Shown here: positions 1-10,959 of the stretch, piece by piece | Layout: each line of letters starts with the position of its first letter | Position numbering within the stretch: position 1 is the stretch's first letter | NCBI GenBank assembly: GCA_029964075.1 | Contig: CM057147.1 | Location: 10,313,513-10,377,512, forward strand | Length of the DNA stretch: 64,000 bases | Direction: 5' to 3' | DNA from: Patiria pectinifera | Lineage: Eukaryota; Echinodermata; Asteroidea; Valvatida; Asterinidae | Notes under the pieces: model-generated | Databases searched by the model: none | What the model was told of the DNA's origin: nothing | What the model saw: the letters and a program-made list of their open reading frames with translations, nothing else | Program-made: the position numbers and the translations under genes

Positions 1-1410
1 CACATCATACAACAACAACAAAAATACAAATGTCAGCAGTACCGTTCGTTCCGTTTTATTTTAAAGAGCAATATATACATGCAAACCATCACAATATCTT
101 TCACATTATTAACTAAAGTTTTGGGTGTACAAACCACATGTTCCAGAAACATTTTAACAAATCATGAATTAAACAGCTCGGCTCCACAATACATATTTAA
201 CATTTATAATTGTACTCAAATGTGAACAATTTGATATACATCAAATATCTGCAAATTGTTGACTATGTATAGTTTCCATTGTCCAAAGTGTAAAAATGGA
301 GATACATGTAGCTTGAAAATGTTGGCAGAAATATCAAATACACTACATCGTGCAGCGACTTGAGTACATTTTAACCCTAACTCCACAGGGACGGATTCAG
401 GGATAAAGGAACCCACTATATATAATTTACATCTGTATTTGAGTGTTTCGGTACAAAATTTGTCAAAACAAAATACGGACAAACACTGTTGACCTTGTAT
501 ATAGGCCTAGTTTCAGATAGTGCTACAGAGTAGAAGAGTTTCTAATTCACTACCATATGGAGACGTGTGTACAATAGGGAACAACAGATTGTTCCCAATA
601 GGTGAATACGTCTCCAAGTGGTTTTCACGAAAACGATATATATGGATTTTACTCAAGGAGTGCTTATATGTCACAAATTGAAGTATTTTATGTAAGGGAT
701 ATTTGGTCCGAATTTCGGCCCAGGAAATTAATTCTGGTTCATATAGGAGCAGTTTGAAAGTAGATTTTCTCACTCTAAATTGTTAGTACACGAGAACAAA
801 GAAATGACTTCACAAGGATACAAATTCCAGTATTCAAGGGCTTGCATAACAAGTCTATTGGTTTTTTCCAACTTTTTCACCTTAATCATCGTTTTACCAT
901 GTTTCATTAACCACAGTGACCTTGGTCAATTTTTATGTTATGCCAAACATCAATCTAACTCCATTTGATCACATATTTAACAGTGACCTTTCTGTCAGCT
1001 TGACTTGGGTCTTATGACGGAGAAAACCATATTTCACAAAGGCATATGTGGGTCATTCAATAAATTTGGGGTCCATTTTTCCTATCTCTAATTACGTCCA
1101 ACACCCATGATAATAACATTTTAAAGCACTCCTTAGTGCAGTCGTTCTTCAAGAGTGATTACAAACTTACCTACCCAACAAAATTACCTACCAAATAAAA
1201 AATCATTGAAGTCAATCTAAATGATGCTTGATGTTAAATTACAAAGTACCATGGTAACGGGGACAGGAAAACTGTCACACTTTTGACCCCAAATTTACAG
1301 CATGATCCCTGTACCAATAGGCAGCTCTATGGTCAAAACTTCACATCCTATAAACTTTTGCTGACCTAAATTTAAGGAAGTACAAAAGTGATCTTGGAAC
1401 AAAAATCGTA
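1..1410. other. 3' flank or 3' UTR of the minus-strand gene
   Basis: No exon resembling the neighbouring FN3-like modules is visible on either strand. Short open frames here have no recognisable motif. A minus-strand AATAAA (plus-strand TTTATT near 55-60) could serve as a distant polyadenylation signal for the gene that stops at 1944, giving a UTR of roughly 1.9 kb. That is inference; a closer signal may have been missed. Confidence 0.4.
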
Positions 1411-1748
1411 TAAGGTACAGTCCATCATTTGCAGCTATCTAAAAAGTAACTGACGTAATTATTGTTGAAAAGGATACTTGGTTTAGAGATAGGAGTGGGA
1501 CTAAACTCCCTGTGAAATTATTCTTCCCGTGTCTCAGATGCCGAATTCAGGCCAAATTCAAAACATGACTCAGCAACTTTTGATTTGAAATCGAGATCCT
1601 AGAATATTGTATTCTTGGAATATACAGCATTCACTGAGCTGAAAATTCATCAGGTTAGTTGTTCAGCACCCTTCTTTAGATTTTGAGCACGCTTGTTGCT
1701 TCAAACAAACATAATGCACAAATGACAAATGATGGACACTACCCTTCA
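1411..1748 (-). mobile_element. MITE, TTAAAGG family, shortened copy
   Basis: Starts with a degenerate 'aaggtacagtccatcatttg' end and finishes with the complementary 'caaatgatggac...accctt'. The interior matches the 530-bp copy at 7565-8094 but lacks its GC-rich centre, so this is an internally deleted copy. It lies downstream of the stop codon at 1944. Confidence 0.75.
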
Positions 1749-1943
1749 GTTATCTGGACTGCTAAAAATGTATGCCAGATTTTCAAATAAAACACAAACG
1801 GAAATGTGTGAAATATTCAGGGACACGTGAGTTTCTAAACATGAAAGCCAAAATGTCTGGGTATATTTCAATGCTATCTGAGTATTAAGGCACTCTATAA
1901 AAATACATTAGTTCAGTCTCAAACCTATTATGCTGTAAATTAT

Positions 1944-2215
1944 CTACACACTGATGATCTTAGTGACTGTCTGTGACAAGCCGGCCGCATTGATGGCCGT
2001 CAACGTCAAGTGGTAGTCAGTGAAGGGAGCCAGCGGTGAGACACGCATACCAGTCTCCATGGTCTCCACCCACTGCATGATATCACTACCTCCTGGGATG
2101 GTACCCAGAGATACCTCATAGACCAAGGAGGAGGAGGAGGAGGCAGAGAACAAGCCATCCCAGGTCAGATCAACCCTTCCATCTCCAAGCCAGGAATGAC
2201 TGAGCAGGCTTAGCG
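1944..2215 (-). CDS. Last coding exon, FN3-like module
   Basis: Acceptor TATAG before 2215, phase 1, 90 codons ending in TAG at 1944. It begins ALSLLSHSWLGDGRVDLTW, runs through a short serine run and YEVSLGT, and ends AINAAGLSQTVTKIISV, so it holds both halves of an FN3-like module in one exon, unlike most others. The stop falls just after the last beta strand. A weak GTGTAG donor overlaps the stop, so a further exon outside the window cannot be excluded. Confidence 0.7.
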
Positions 2216-2610
2216 CTATAAAGACACAATCATATACGAAACCTGTGAGATGAAGGAAACTCTCAAAATGTGGATTGCTGGATTAGAGCTCAGGTGATTT
2301 GTAGTGATTAAGTAGGGAACTCTCGAGGGACACAACAGAAACAATGACCATTACATATCTGGTGATTATTTGAGAATATGCAATTAAAACTTTTTTGAGA
2401 AGAAGTTAACTAGCCATTGCAAGTCCCTAGTTAATCCCAAATTTGAGTTTTAGTGGGTGGATGGCAGGCCCATGCATAGTTTGTTTGGTTTCCCTCTTTT
2501 CTGTTGCCTCTTTTACAGTGTATACAGGCTGGTTCTGAAAAAAAGTGTAAAGCACCATTTTCAAAATTAGGGTGACATGTTGAAATTGTTTTAAGATATT
2601 TCAAAAGTAA

Positions 2611-3830
2611 TAATAATAATAATAATTACACATTTATACCGCGCAACATATCTGTCCAGAAACAGGACACCCAAGCTGTACATCAGGAAAAAAAATTGGA
2701 GGAAAAAGGTTCGAATCAATGAACGAAGTATTAATCAAATCACGAGAAGGTTTTGGTGTATAAGAAAGTCTTCAAATTTGACTTAAAACACTGTAGGGAT
2801 GAAGATTCGTGGATGTCTCTTGGGAGAGTGTTCCAGACTCATGGTGCAGCTACTACGAGTGACCTGTCTCCCCACGACCGTCTCGATCTGATCTCCGACA
2901 ACCTGTGGATGTTGCTGGAGCAAAGACCTGAACGGCGGGGAACATTAGTTTGAAAAAGCTCCGAGATGTACAGTGGAGATTGACCGGTAATTGCCTTAAA
3001 GGTTGTCATGGCAAGTTTGTATTGAAGTCGCTGTTTGATGGGGAGCCAGTGTAGTTGCTTGAGGATTGGTGTGATATGTGATGAAGACCGGGAACCGGAG
3101 ATAAGACGTGCAGCTGTATTCTGCACCTTTAGCAGTCTCTTGATCTGTCGTTGAGGCAACCCAAATAATGTGGAATTGTACAAGTCTAGACGTGCGGATA
3201 CTAGTGCATGAATGAGCAGCTTTGTTGCTGGTGGACCGAAGACCTAACACAAGATGTGATAAGTCCCCTCCTCAAGACACTGTTACCACCAGCACACAAC
3301 AACAACTTGAAGAAGCAAACATCAAACCACAATGCTGTCCCAGACACACTGGAGGACTACAAAGAAAAGGATCAAATCAAGTCCTTAAAGAGTGTTCACC
3401 GATGAAAGGAGACAGGAAGTCCACTGAATGGTGCTCAATTTCCTGAGGTTTTGTGAGGGGTACAACACCTGAACAATAGGGTGGGGTTTAACAGAAGATA
3501 AGACGTGCAGCTGTATTCTGCACCTTTTGCAGTCTCTTGATCTGTCGTTGAGGTAACCCAAATAATGTGGAATTGTACAAGTCTAGACGTGCGGATACTA
3601 GTGCATGAATGAGCAGCTTTGTTGCTTGTGGATTCAGGCACTCTCTGATTCTGCGAATGTTTCGCAGGTGGTAGACCGAAGACCTAACACAAGATGAAAT
3701 TTGAGGTTCCAGAGTCATGTTGGCGTCGAGTATCAGACCAAGATCACGAACTTTGTCGGCAGGGCGTATTTGGGAATCCCCGACTTTGATGTATGGGATG
3801 GCGACTTTCTTTCGGTACAAGATTTTGATG
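2611..3830 (-). pseudogene. Broken non-LTR retrotransposon (LINE) reverse-transcriptase fragment
   Basis: Two minus-strand pieces (3488-3820 and 2839-3183) encode the C-terminal part of a CR1/L2/jockey-type reverse transcriptase, with the family hallmarks 'LYNSTLFGLPQRQIKRL' followed by 'VQNTAARLI' and, further on, 'LHWLPIKQRLQYK'. The 3' end at about 2611-2640 carries an (ATT)n-type tail, as expected for LINE insertion. About 130 bases are duplicated (near 3100-3240 and 3500-3640) around an unrelated ~240-base insert. The element sits in the intron between the last two coding exons. Confidence 0.8.
3240..3490. other. Unidentified insert inside the LINE fragment
   Basis: This segment interrupts the LINE sequence between its two partly duplicated copies. 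It has no terminal inverted repeats I can see and no recognisable coding motif. The shared string 'accgaagacctaacacaaga' at its left edge and again near 3674 suggests a rearrangement rather than a simple transposition. Confidence 0.4.
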
Positions 3831-4080
3831 GTATATAGTGAAAACGGCGTTAAAATAAAGCCTAAACTAAGAAATTGCAGCCATTTACAAAAACCAGTTT
3901 GTCCAAATGTGTGTATGAGATATCGTCATTATTATTTGTGCACGCAGAGCTTTTGTTTTGACTAGGTCTCATAGACTTGCTTGTAGACCATTTTTCTGTA
4001 AATGGCTGCCACTTCTTAATTTAGACATTATTCTCAACGCCGTTTTCACCATCTACATTTACCACCAAGATCTTGTAGTT
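3815..4080. mobile_element. Hairpin element at the LINE 5' break
   Basis: The arms 'gtgaaaacggcgtt' (3839 onward) and 'aacgccgttttcacc' (ending near 4050) are inverted, and complementarity continues inward ('gcagccatttac' versus 'gtaaatggctgc') and outward ('tacaagatttt' versus 'aagatcttgta'). This is a MITE or foldback of roughly 230-265 bases with no coding capacity. Confidence 0.65.
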
Positions 4081-4292
4081 TAGAAATACCTTAAAACAAT
4101 TTCAACATGTCTCCAAAAGTTTGAGTAATCTGCATCTGGAAAAGTGTATTATTTTTTAAGCACACTCTAGAATACATTTGACCATGATTATGGCAACCTC
4201 CATAAAAATGCAAACAATACAAACAGACCTTTATGAGCTCTGGTTAAAATTGGAATACATCTTTCGGACATGATCGAGATATGTATACGAAC

Positions 4293-4494
4293 CTCCACCA
4301 GCAGGCTTGGTAGACTCTATGGTGATGTTGCCAGTGATAGCTTGGCTGATCAGACCAGCATGATTGACAGCTCTAACTGATAGGCTATAGGTCGCATCAT
4401 CAACCAGGCTAAGACCTGACCAATCTAGGTGGGTCTGTGATGTTGATCCACAAGGTGTCCAGGAGGTGTAGGCGTTGGGTCCACTCAGATGGCA
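4293..4494 (-). CDS. FN3-like module, second half
   Basis: Acceptor CTCAG before 4494 (phase 0), donor GGAG|GTTCGT (phase 1). It reads CHLSGPNAYTSWTPCGSTSQ, then YSLSVRAVNHAGLISQ and ITIESTKPAGG, the C-terminal strands of a module whose first half is the exon at 5781-6112. Its 5' part belongs to an 86-bp tandem repeat that extends into the upstream intron. Confidence 0.8.
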
Positions 4495-4796
4495 CTGAGA
4501 GGGGGAAAAGGGTTCAATTAGGGATAACACTACAAACAAGGTGTCAAGGTGGTGAAGGCGTTGGGTCCACTCAGATGGCACTGAGAGGAGGAAAAGGGTT
4601 CTATTAGGGATAACACTACAAACAAGGTGTCAAGGTGGTGAAGGCGTTGGGTCCACTCAGATGGCACTGAGAGGGGGAAAAGGGTTCAATTAGGGATAAC
4701 GCTACAAACAAGGTGTCCTGGAGGTGAACGCGTTAGGTCCACTCAGATGGCACTGAGAGGAGGAAAAGGGTTCAATCGGGGATAACACTACAAACT
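4453..4796. repeat. 86-bp tandem repeat, four copies, across a splice acceptor
   Basis: The string 'ggcactgagagg' recurs at 4491, 4577, 4663 and 4749, exactly 86 bases apart, and the whole unit is nearly identical each time. On the minus strand each unit contains the polypyrimidine tract, the AG acceptor and about 40 bases of the start of the exon at 4293-4494. Only the copy nearest the exon body is joined to the rest of the exon. Confidence 0.9.
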
Positions 4797-5377
4797 GCAG
4801 CTAATCAACTACTGGGGCCAGCATCATCCTGCTTCTGTACTCATCCTGCTTCTGTACTCAAATGTCTACAGTATATCAGATCACCAGAATCTCTAGCACA
4901 ATCACAATTCAAGGAGGACAAACAGAAATGGTCAGAATTTGATTTCAGACAACATTGGGACCCTAACTACTATTGTATGTATTTCTACATACAGCTGGTC
5001 TGAAAAACAAGTTACACGTGTGCGCAATGCACTATCCAGATTAATTTACTCAAATGAGAAGTATAGCTGCAAATATAGTGGAACAGGCGACCAGAATGAG
5101 AAGCTTTTACTGCAATGGTGTGACGCTACAGAAGAGGCACACATGCATTTTGGTTTTCCTATTGGTCGAAAGGAGCCCGGAGTGCGTATACAATACTTGA
5201 GCGCAACTCGCACAAGCCTGGTGCCACCACAGAAAATGGTTGCCGCCACATTTGTCTATAAAATGAGGCAGTTGTTCAAGTCGCATAAGCCTACTGTGTT
5301 CACTTTGACTTGATATGCTATGTATACTCAGGCAGCATCAGGTAAGATGGGTTTTATGAGCAGTGGTATACCTAGTA

Positions 5378-5653
5378 TTGTTATACCTCTGTCTTGAATA
5401 TTGTATTTTCATTGGCCCGGAACGATCACTCATTTTCGTGGGATACCACGTACATGTATGTACGTGCGGTGTGAAAAGCTTGTATCGTTGGTACCCACAT
5501 TATTTGCACCATGTTTTCACACGAGTGGGAGCAGCGAACTAGCAGATGATGTGAGTTGCCGTTCGCTTGTCATGATTGTTGTGTTTACTTCTGTTTGTTT
5601 TGGGGGATTTTTAAATCTAAATCCAAAAAAATTCCAACACAGAGGTATAACAA
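5378..5653. mobile_element. MITE with TTGTTATACCTCTGT termini
   Basis: 'ttgttatacctctgt' at 5378 is mirrored by 'acagaggtataacaa' ending at 5653. Length is about 276 bases and it is non-coding. It lies in the intron between the exons at 5781-6112 and 4293-4494. Confidence 0.65.
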
Positions 5654-5780
5654 ACAATTGTTGACTGCTATGATGTGGGATATGACGTTTTGAACACCCT
5701 CTGGCTGAGATGTGCTGTGAACAAACTTAGTCTTGATATTTAACCTTTTTTGACACTGCATCTACGCACAATACACTGAC

Positions 5781-6112
5781 CTCATAGGACTGAATTCCAA
5801 ATGGGTCCATGAATCCATCCCAGGATGCTTTGACAGAGTCTCTCTGTGACTGGTACCTATCGCGTGTGTCATACTGAGTCTCTGACACGGTCTTCAGATT
5901 GACGACTGCTGCTGATGAGCTAGGAGGCATTGTAACTATGGTAACGCCATCTGATGATTTCCAGGAGGACTTCTCAGCACCATTGTAGCATGTGATGGTT
6001 ACGTACAGGCGCTGACCCTCAACCATGGCCTGGGACAGACTGGTGGTGATGCTGGAAGTGGCATCAGGAGATGGTGAGCTTGGTAGGATGTCATCAAGTC
6101 CAGACTCTGATC
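5781..6112 (-). CDS. Double exon: end of one FN3-like module and start of the next
   Basis: Acceptor TTCTTCCCAG before 6112 (phase 1), donor GAG|GTCAGTG (phase 0), 332 nt. The first part completes the module begun at 6990-7175 (QRLYVTITCYNGAEKSSW, then SSDGVTIVTMPPSS). The second part starts a new one (VKASWDGFMDPFGIQSYE). It is the only exon that joins two modules. Confidence 0.85.
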
Positions 6113-6292
6113 CTGGGAAGAAAGGGAAGAAACCCACTGATGGTCTAGTTTTCAGGGTTTCATGCACGGTTTCTCTGAGCGAAGTGGCCAGTATTTTACT
6201 CAGACTCAGATTCAAAACAAGTCATGTTAAGGTGGTCATACAAATCCAATAATACTAGTCAGAAAGTATACAAATATAAAATGATTTGAGAG

Positions 6293-6432
6293 TGGACGGT
6301 CGATATTAGCTCCCCGAGGTATAGGAAGTTGACAGACTAGTTCCCAAATTGACAAACTAGTTCCCGAGGCAAATCCGAGGGAACTAGTTTGTCAACTTCC
6401 AATACCGAGGGGAGCTAATATGGACCGTCCAT
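6293..6432. mobile_element. Compact hairpin (about 140 bp)
   Basis: Arms 'ggacggtc.atattagctcccc' and 'ggggagctaatat.gaccgtcc' are inverted, and pairing continues through 'ggaagttgaca.actagttccc'. Nearly the whole element folds on itself. No target duplication was recognised. Confidence 0.7.
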
Positions 6433-6989
6433 CCGAAATAAGCCATGTTATATTTGTTTTACTATACCTCATACATATTCAGTTGCCGAAGTTTCCCATT
6501 GCAGTATGCACCTTGTGGCCAAAAAAACTTGTCCAGCTCACCAGAAGAATATTATTGCTCAACCTCTGAAAAGTTCAGTTCCTTTGCAATACAGTAACTA
6601 CGGTTGTAAATACAGTTGTTTGTGGACAACTTTTTTTAGTACAGGAGGCATCTTTATTGTCCACACTATGCTGCAGCTCCGCATCATTGAGCTCATGACA
6701 ATGGTAATTGACATTTACGTGTGCAACCATCGTTTCATGTGTAGCTAGGGTGATGTTTTGAGCTTGCGTACTTCACCCATGTACCAGTTCCACTATTGCT
6801 TCGTGAGGCGCATGCGTAGTAGACAGTGTACTACACATGTATGCGCATTTACCCAGCGCATGAATACTCGTGCGCGTGCTCGGAAAACAACAAAAAACAT
6901 CTGGCACATGATGGTGAATGGACCAGTGAGAATTTGGCTTTCGATCATGAATATACATGAGGTATAGTAACAGGAGATATAAAACTTAC

Positions 6990-7175
6990 CAACTGCCCAC
7001 TCACAGTGGTCAATTCCACTCTCAGGGTCAGACGCTGACCAACTGAAGGTCAAAGAGGAATCATCTGCACTGAAGTCAATATCTGTTGAGAAGAAACGAA
7101 TTCTCGATGAGATGTTCTTGCTAAGCTGTGCTTGAATAGTAAATTTCGCTTTGTAACCAGTCGCAAGACGTCCTA
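6990..7175 (-). CDS. FN3-like module, first half (DPESGI type)
   Basis: Acceptor ACTTGCAG-type before 7175 and donor GTTG|GTAAG, both phase 1. It encodes GRLATGYKAKFTIQAQ and then the clearest form of the family signature, FSWSASDPESGIDHCEWAVG. The Cys in place of the usual Tyr is a local variation. Confidence 0.85.
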
Positions 7176-7564
7176 CTGCAAGCAACACAACATGCACGGA
7201 CTAATTATCATGCGTTTGTCATGCCCATGTTATGGAGAACATGCCTGTGTTACGCACAACAATACTAGTCTCATCTGAAAGTTTACGATCCCATACTGCG
7301 TATGCATGCAATACAAAGGAAGGTCTAACTCTCCATCTATAACCATTCAAAGGGTATTTCTACACAGGCTAAAGTCCATGACTATTTTCCTCATACTGTT
7401 TTGGACTAATAGTGGTCTAGAACGGCTACATGTCCAGTCTATAAATATAGCTGTTAACTTCATATTATTGCATTGCATATAAAGTACCTGATATACAATG
7501 TATTGTACATAAATTACTTTGTACATGAGCACCTGTAAAGATGCATGTAACGCATTGCAGTGAC

Positions 7565-8094
7565 TTAAAGCTACAGTCCACCATTTGCAGCTATCAAAAA
7601 AGTGACTGGCGTAATTATTGTTGAAGAAACATACTTGGTTTAAAGATAGTAAGGGGACTGAACTCCCTGTGAAATTATTCATTCTGGCATGCTTCATTTT
7701 GAAGAAATAAACAGTGCGTCTTAAGACGCACCGTTGGAAATTTCCGTTAGTAGTTCCTTTTTTTTATACGGCGAAGCGCGCGCAAGCGTTGACACGACGT
7801 ACACGCGCACGCGCCCTCTATAATTTGTCGGATCAGTGCGCGACATCGCGTAGCTGCATTCGGCTCAGTAAGAACGTGTCTCGGACGCTGAATTCAGGCC
7901 CCATTCAAAACATGATATAGCAACTCTTGATTTAAAATCGAGATCCTAGAATGTTGTTTTCCTCAAAATACTGCTGAAGCTGAGCTGAAACTATATCAGG
8001 TTAGTTGTTCAGTACTCTTCTTTAGATTTTGAGAACGTTTGATGCTTCAAACGAACAAAATGCACAAATTACAAATGATGGATTATACCTTTAA
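7565..8094 (-). mobile_element. MITE, TTAAAGG family, full-length copy (530 bp)
   Basis: Ends 'ttaaagctacagtccaccatttg' (read as separate halves) and its inverse 'caaatgatgga...cctttaa' define a non-coding element. Its centre is GC-rich and CpG-rich ('gcgcgcgcaagcg'). Related copies are at 1411, 12179, 17021 and 35287. The TTAA ends could be part of the target duplication, as in piggyBac-type elements; that is inference. Confidence 0.8.
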
Positions 8095-8222
8095 TACATT
8101 TCTAGGATGCATATAGCACTCTCAGATTTGCCTTGGGTGCCATGTTTACTTGCTTTCTTGGGCATAACAAGTCAACTTTGTTAAATGTCAGTTTAGAAAA
8201 GAAAAGTTGGAATTTGACATAC

Positions 8223-8444
8223 CGTGGCCATCGCCACCATCTTTGACAAAATGAATCATGGGTGGCGTTAGATCGATCAGTAAGGAGACAGAGGTTGCTA
8301 TGGTGATGAGATCAGCTGCATTTCTTGCCATCACGGTGACGTAGACGTAGGAGCCATGTGCCATCATGACGTCAGTATTGATAGCGTCTGTCTGTGTACC
8401 CACTGATGTGAAGCTTTGTAACTGGGTGCCGCCTTTGGTAGTAC
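8223..8444 (-). CDS. FN3-like module, second half
   Basis: Acceptor TTTGCCAG before 8444 and donor CACG|GTATGT, both phase 1, 222 nt. It includes YVYVTVMARNAADLITIA and the terminal LLIDLTPPMI, the standard module ending. It pairs with the exon at 8624-8768. Confidence 0.85.
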
Positions 8445-8623
8445 CTGGCAAATTTACCACCCAAAAAAGAAGAGTAATTAACGGATGCATACAAACATCA
8501 AGGTCATGTCATATTGAATACTGCATAACAACAAAACAGCAGGGCCCAATTTGAATGTCCACACTGCGGCCAACAACATGGTATAATGACTGCAGACAAA
8601 TATAAGTCCAAAACTCAACCTAC

Positions 8624-8768
8624 CTATGGCCCAGGTGTAGTCGACTATGGGACTCTCAGGGTCAATGAAATGCCACTTGGCCTGGATGGACGACCAGCTG
8701 TGAATGAACTGGGTATGTACCTCTACAGACCCTTCACCGGTACTGGGTCCAGTGGTAATCTGCCTGAC
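8624..8768 (-). CDS. FN3-like module, first half
   Basis: Acceptor TTTAACACAG before 8768 (phase 0), donor ATAG|GTAGGT (phase 1). It encodes IQAKWHFIDPESPIVDYTWAIG, a clear match to the repeated signature. It follows directly on the jelly-roll-like exon. Confidence 0.85.
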
Positions 8769-9139
8769 CTGTGTTAAACAAGAAATGGGATGGTCAGATG
8801 AAATGGTGAAATCAAATGGAATGTATGAGCAGGTTATAAGGAAAATGGATTGAGATCCCACACCTATATTAGGACAAGTTGATGATACTAAACAGTAGTA
8901 GAATGTACGATCAGTGGGTACTTGGTTTATCTTGATCTATGCGGTAACTAAACTAATAGTTTATTTTATAAGTCAGCAACATTCATGTTCAGAAATTTTG
9001 ATATTAATCTGTACATCCAAGGTGTAAGTGATAAATTTGGAAATTCAGCTATGACTTTATGGAAACTGTATAATCATGCAAGTTTCAAAGAATTTTCTTT
9101 TTTACATCGGCTTAAGTAGGGGATGTGTTTACAACCTAC

Positions 9140-9759
9140 ACAATTAACTGTACTGGGCCTATAGGAGATTCTTTTCACCTGAACACTATCCAATAAGATT
9201 CCATTTGATCTTCCTTCAGATGAGATTTTCAGTGTTGCTACGTCTCCACTGGCTGTGAAGTAAAATCTGTGCTGATGCCATCGGATGGACCTGAGACTCT
9301 GGTCTGAGTGACTGTGTGCCGGCCGGTCATACAACCTGAAGATGCGATCCAATCCTGGAGCCTCGATATGACCCTCCTGATTCAACAAAGGATTGTGGGA
9401 AGGCACCGGGTGACTCGCAAAGAACACAACTTGGTAGTGGCTTCCCTGTGTTGTGTTGAAGGTTTGGGAGATGGAGCCATGAAGAGACAAGAAGGAATGA
9501 CCATCTTGAGCAATCTTCTTCCCTGAAGTGACCACAGCGAATTGGCTGTCAGATCCAACATCCCACTGAACTAGTACCTCACCTCGTTTACCATCGGTAA
9601 CGTGCACACTGGTTGTGGATAACATTTCTTCAGTTGACAAATTGGTGGCAGAAGTGGGATAAGTATTAGAGACACTGCCGTTATTTGGATCAGATGTACC
9701 CGAGGCTTCATTTAATGTCTCATTCTCAGCAATCACTGTTGTATATTCATATTCCATAT
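9140..9759 (-). CDS. Jelly-roll / carbohydrate-binding-like domain exon
   Basis: Largest exon of the locus (about 206 codons), phase 1 to phase 0, with donor TGT|GTAGGT. The preferred acceptor is CCCTTTAG before 9759; an alternative AG before 9813 keeps the same frame and adds 18 residues. A Ser/Thr/Asn-rich start is followed by GEVLVQWDVGSDSQ, FLSLHGSISQTFNTTQGSHY and a late LLDSVQVKRI. The pattern, with NLIQNPSFE at the end of the preceding exon, resembles galactose-binding jelly rolls of the DUF642/CBM type. Family assignment is by pattern only. A carbohydrate- or matrix-binding role is inferred. Confidence 0.75.
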
Positions 9760-9949
9760 CTAAAGGGATCAACAAGATGGTTTCAAACATTTGCTTAATT
9801 GGATCAGAAGAACCTATTATGAAAATAAGATTTGAAATAGCAAAACTTCTTTTCTTTCCATTTTGTTCTAATAAAAACTGTTTAAACAAGTAATATGAAG
9901 ATATGAATGAACCTAATGATGTTATACCCTCAATGGCTTTTTGATTCAC

Positions 9950-10129
9950 CTGTTATGTCTGGTTCCTGCATCCTTTCAAATGATGGATTCTGGATCAAGT
10001 TATCCCCTAGATTTATCTGTTCTAGTGGCTCAGGGGGTGTAGTGTCCGACACAAACCCGTCTGAAGAGACAGATACAGACTGCAAGCCAGCTGCGTCAAT
10101 GGCAGAAATCTTGGAGTAATATCGGATGC
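9950..10129 (-). CDS. FN3-like module, second half, plus start of jelly-roll domain
   Basis: Acceptor TTTTATCAG before 10129 and donor ACAG|GTGAAT, both phase 1. RYYSKISAIDAAGLQS and FVSDTTPPEP close a module. NLIQNPSFERMQ then opens the next domain, a typical first strand of DUF642/CBM-like jelly rolls. Confidence 0.85.
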
Positions 10130-10740
10130 CTGATAAAAATAGGAATCAAATTCATAGTTATTGGTCACCAGGAGACAAGTATTTGGTCCATATCTTTAGG
10201 CCTTGGGATTCAAATGGTTTGCACACCATCTCCCCTAACTTTTTCACAAGACTATTAGTCGGAAATATCTTAGATAATACAGGCCTGTTTTGCACAATTA
10301 CAGAATACCATTTTTCCTATTTCCTTGAAGATTTTTAAGGCATTGAGGAAACTCAGTCTGACCATCCTCTAAAATCCTCCACTAAGCCGGGAAATTCTTT
10401 GTACTTGAACTTTCAAGGAGCATCATGCCAAATATTACAATAGCAGCTCAGGGGTCTACAATAACAGATTTATAATGAATCCTTCAAAACTGCATTGTAG
10501 ATTATGAAGGATTTCTTTTAGATTAAGTCTGCTAAGGGGAAAAGCACCGTCTTTCCATAGAAAGCCAATGAGTTTGCCCAATATTAGCAATTAAAATTTC
10601 CAAACAGACTTGCTGAAATTTAGAGTCAAAGAATTTATATCTTTCAGCCAGAAATAGTCAAAATGAAGTTAGAGACAGGCTTCTTGCAGTGGTCGTTCAG
10701 GACAACGAGTATCCAAGACGTTTGATAGACAAAACCTTAC

Positions 10741-10944
10741 CATCTGTTAGAGGCACAGCTAGAGTCTTGGAGGCAGACAGGTGGATTCCAACATTGGTAC
10801 AGGGCAGAATGCCATCATCTGCTGGGCTAGAGGTCTGTCCAACGCACCACTCATAATGGTCTATGTAGGATTCCAGATCCACAAAGCCATGCCAGGAGGC
10901 TGAGATCACTGTGCTGGAGTTCTGGTATTCCACGTCGTGAAGAT
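10741..10944 (-). CDS. FN3-like module, first half
   Basis: Acceptor TTGTTGCAG before 10944 and donor GATG|GTAAGG, both phase 1, 204 nt. It encodes VISASWHGFVDLESYIDHY, then EWCVGQTSS and a long loop with LPCTNVG and KTLAVPLTDG. This is one of the most complete first halves in the set. Confidence 0.85.
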
Positions 10945-10959
10945 CTGCAACAAAGAAGT

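Noticed and set aside
6025..6252. Plus-strand 75-codon open frame
   Set aside because: It is the antisense shadow of the FN3-like exon at 5781-6112.
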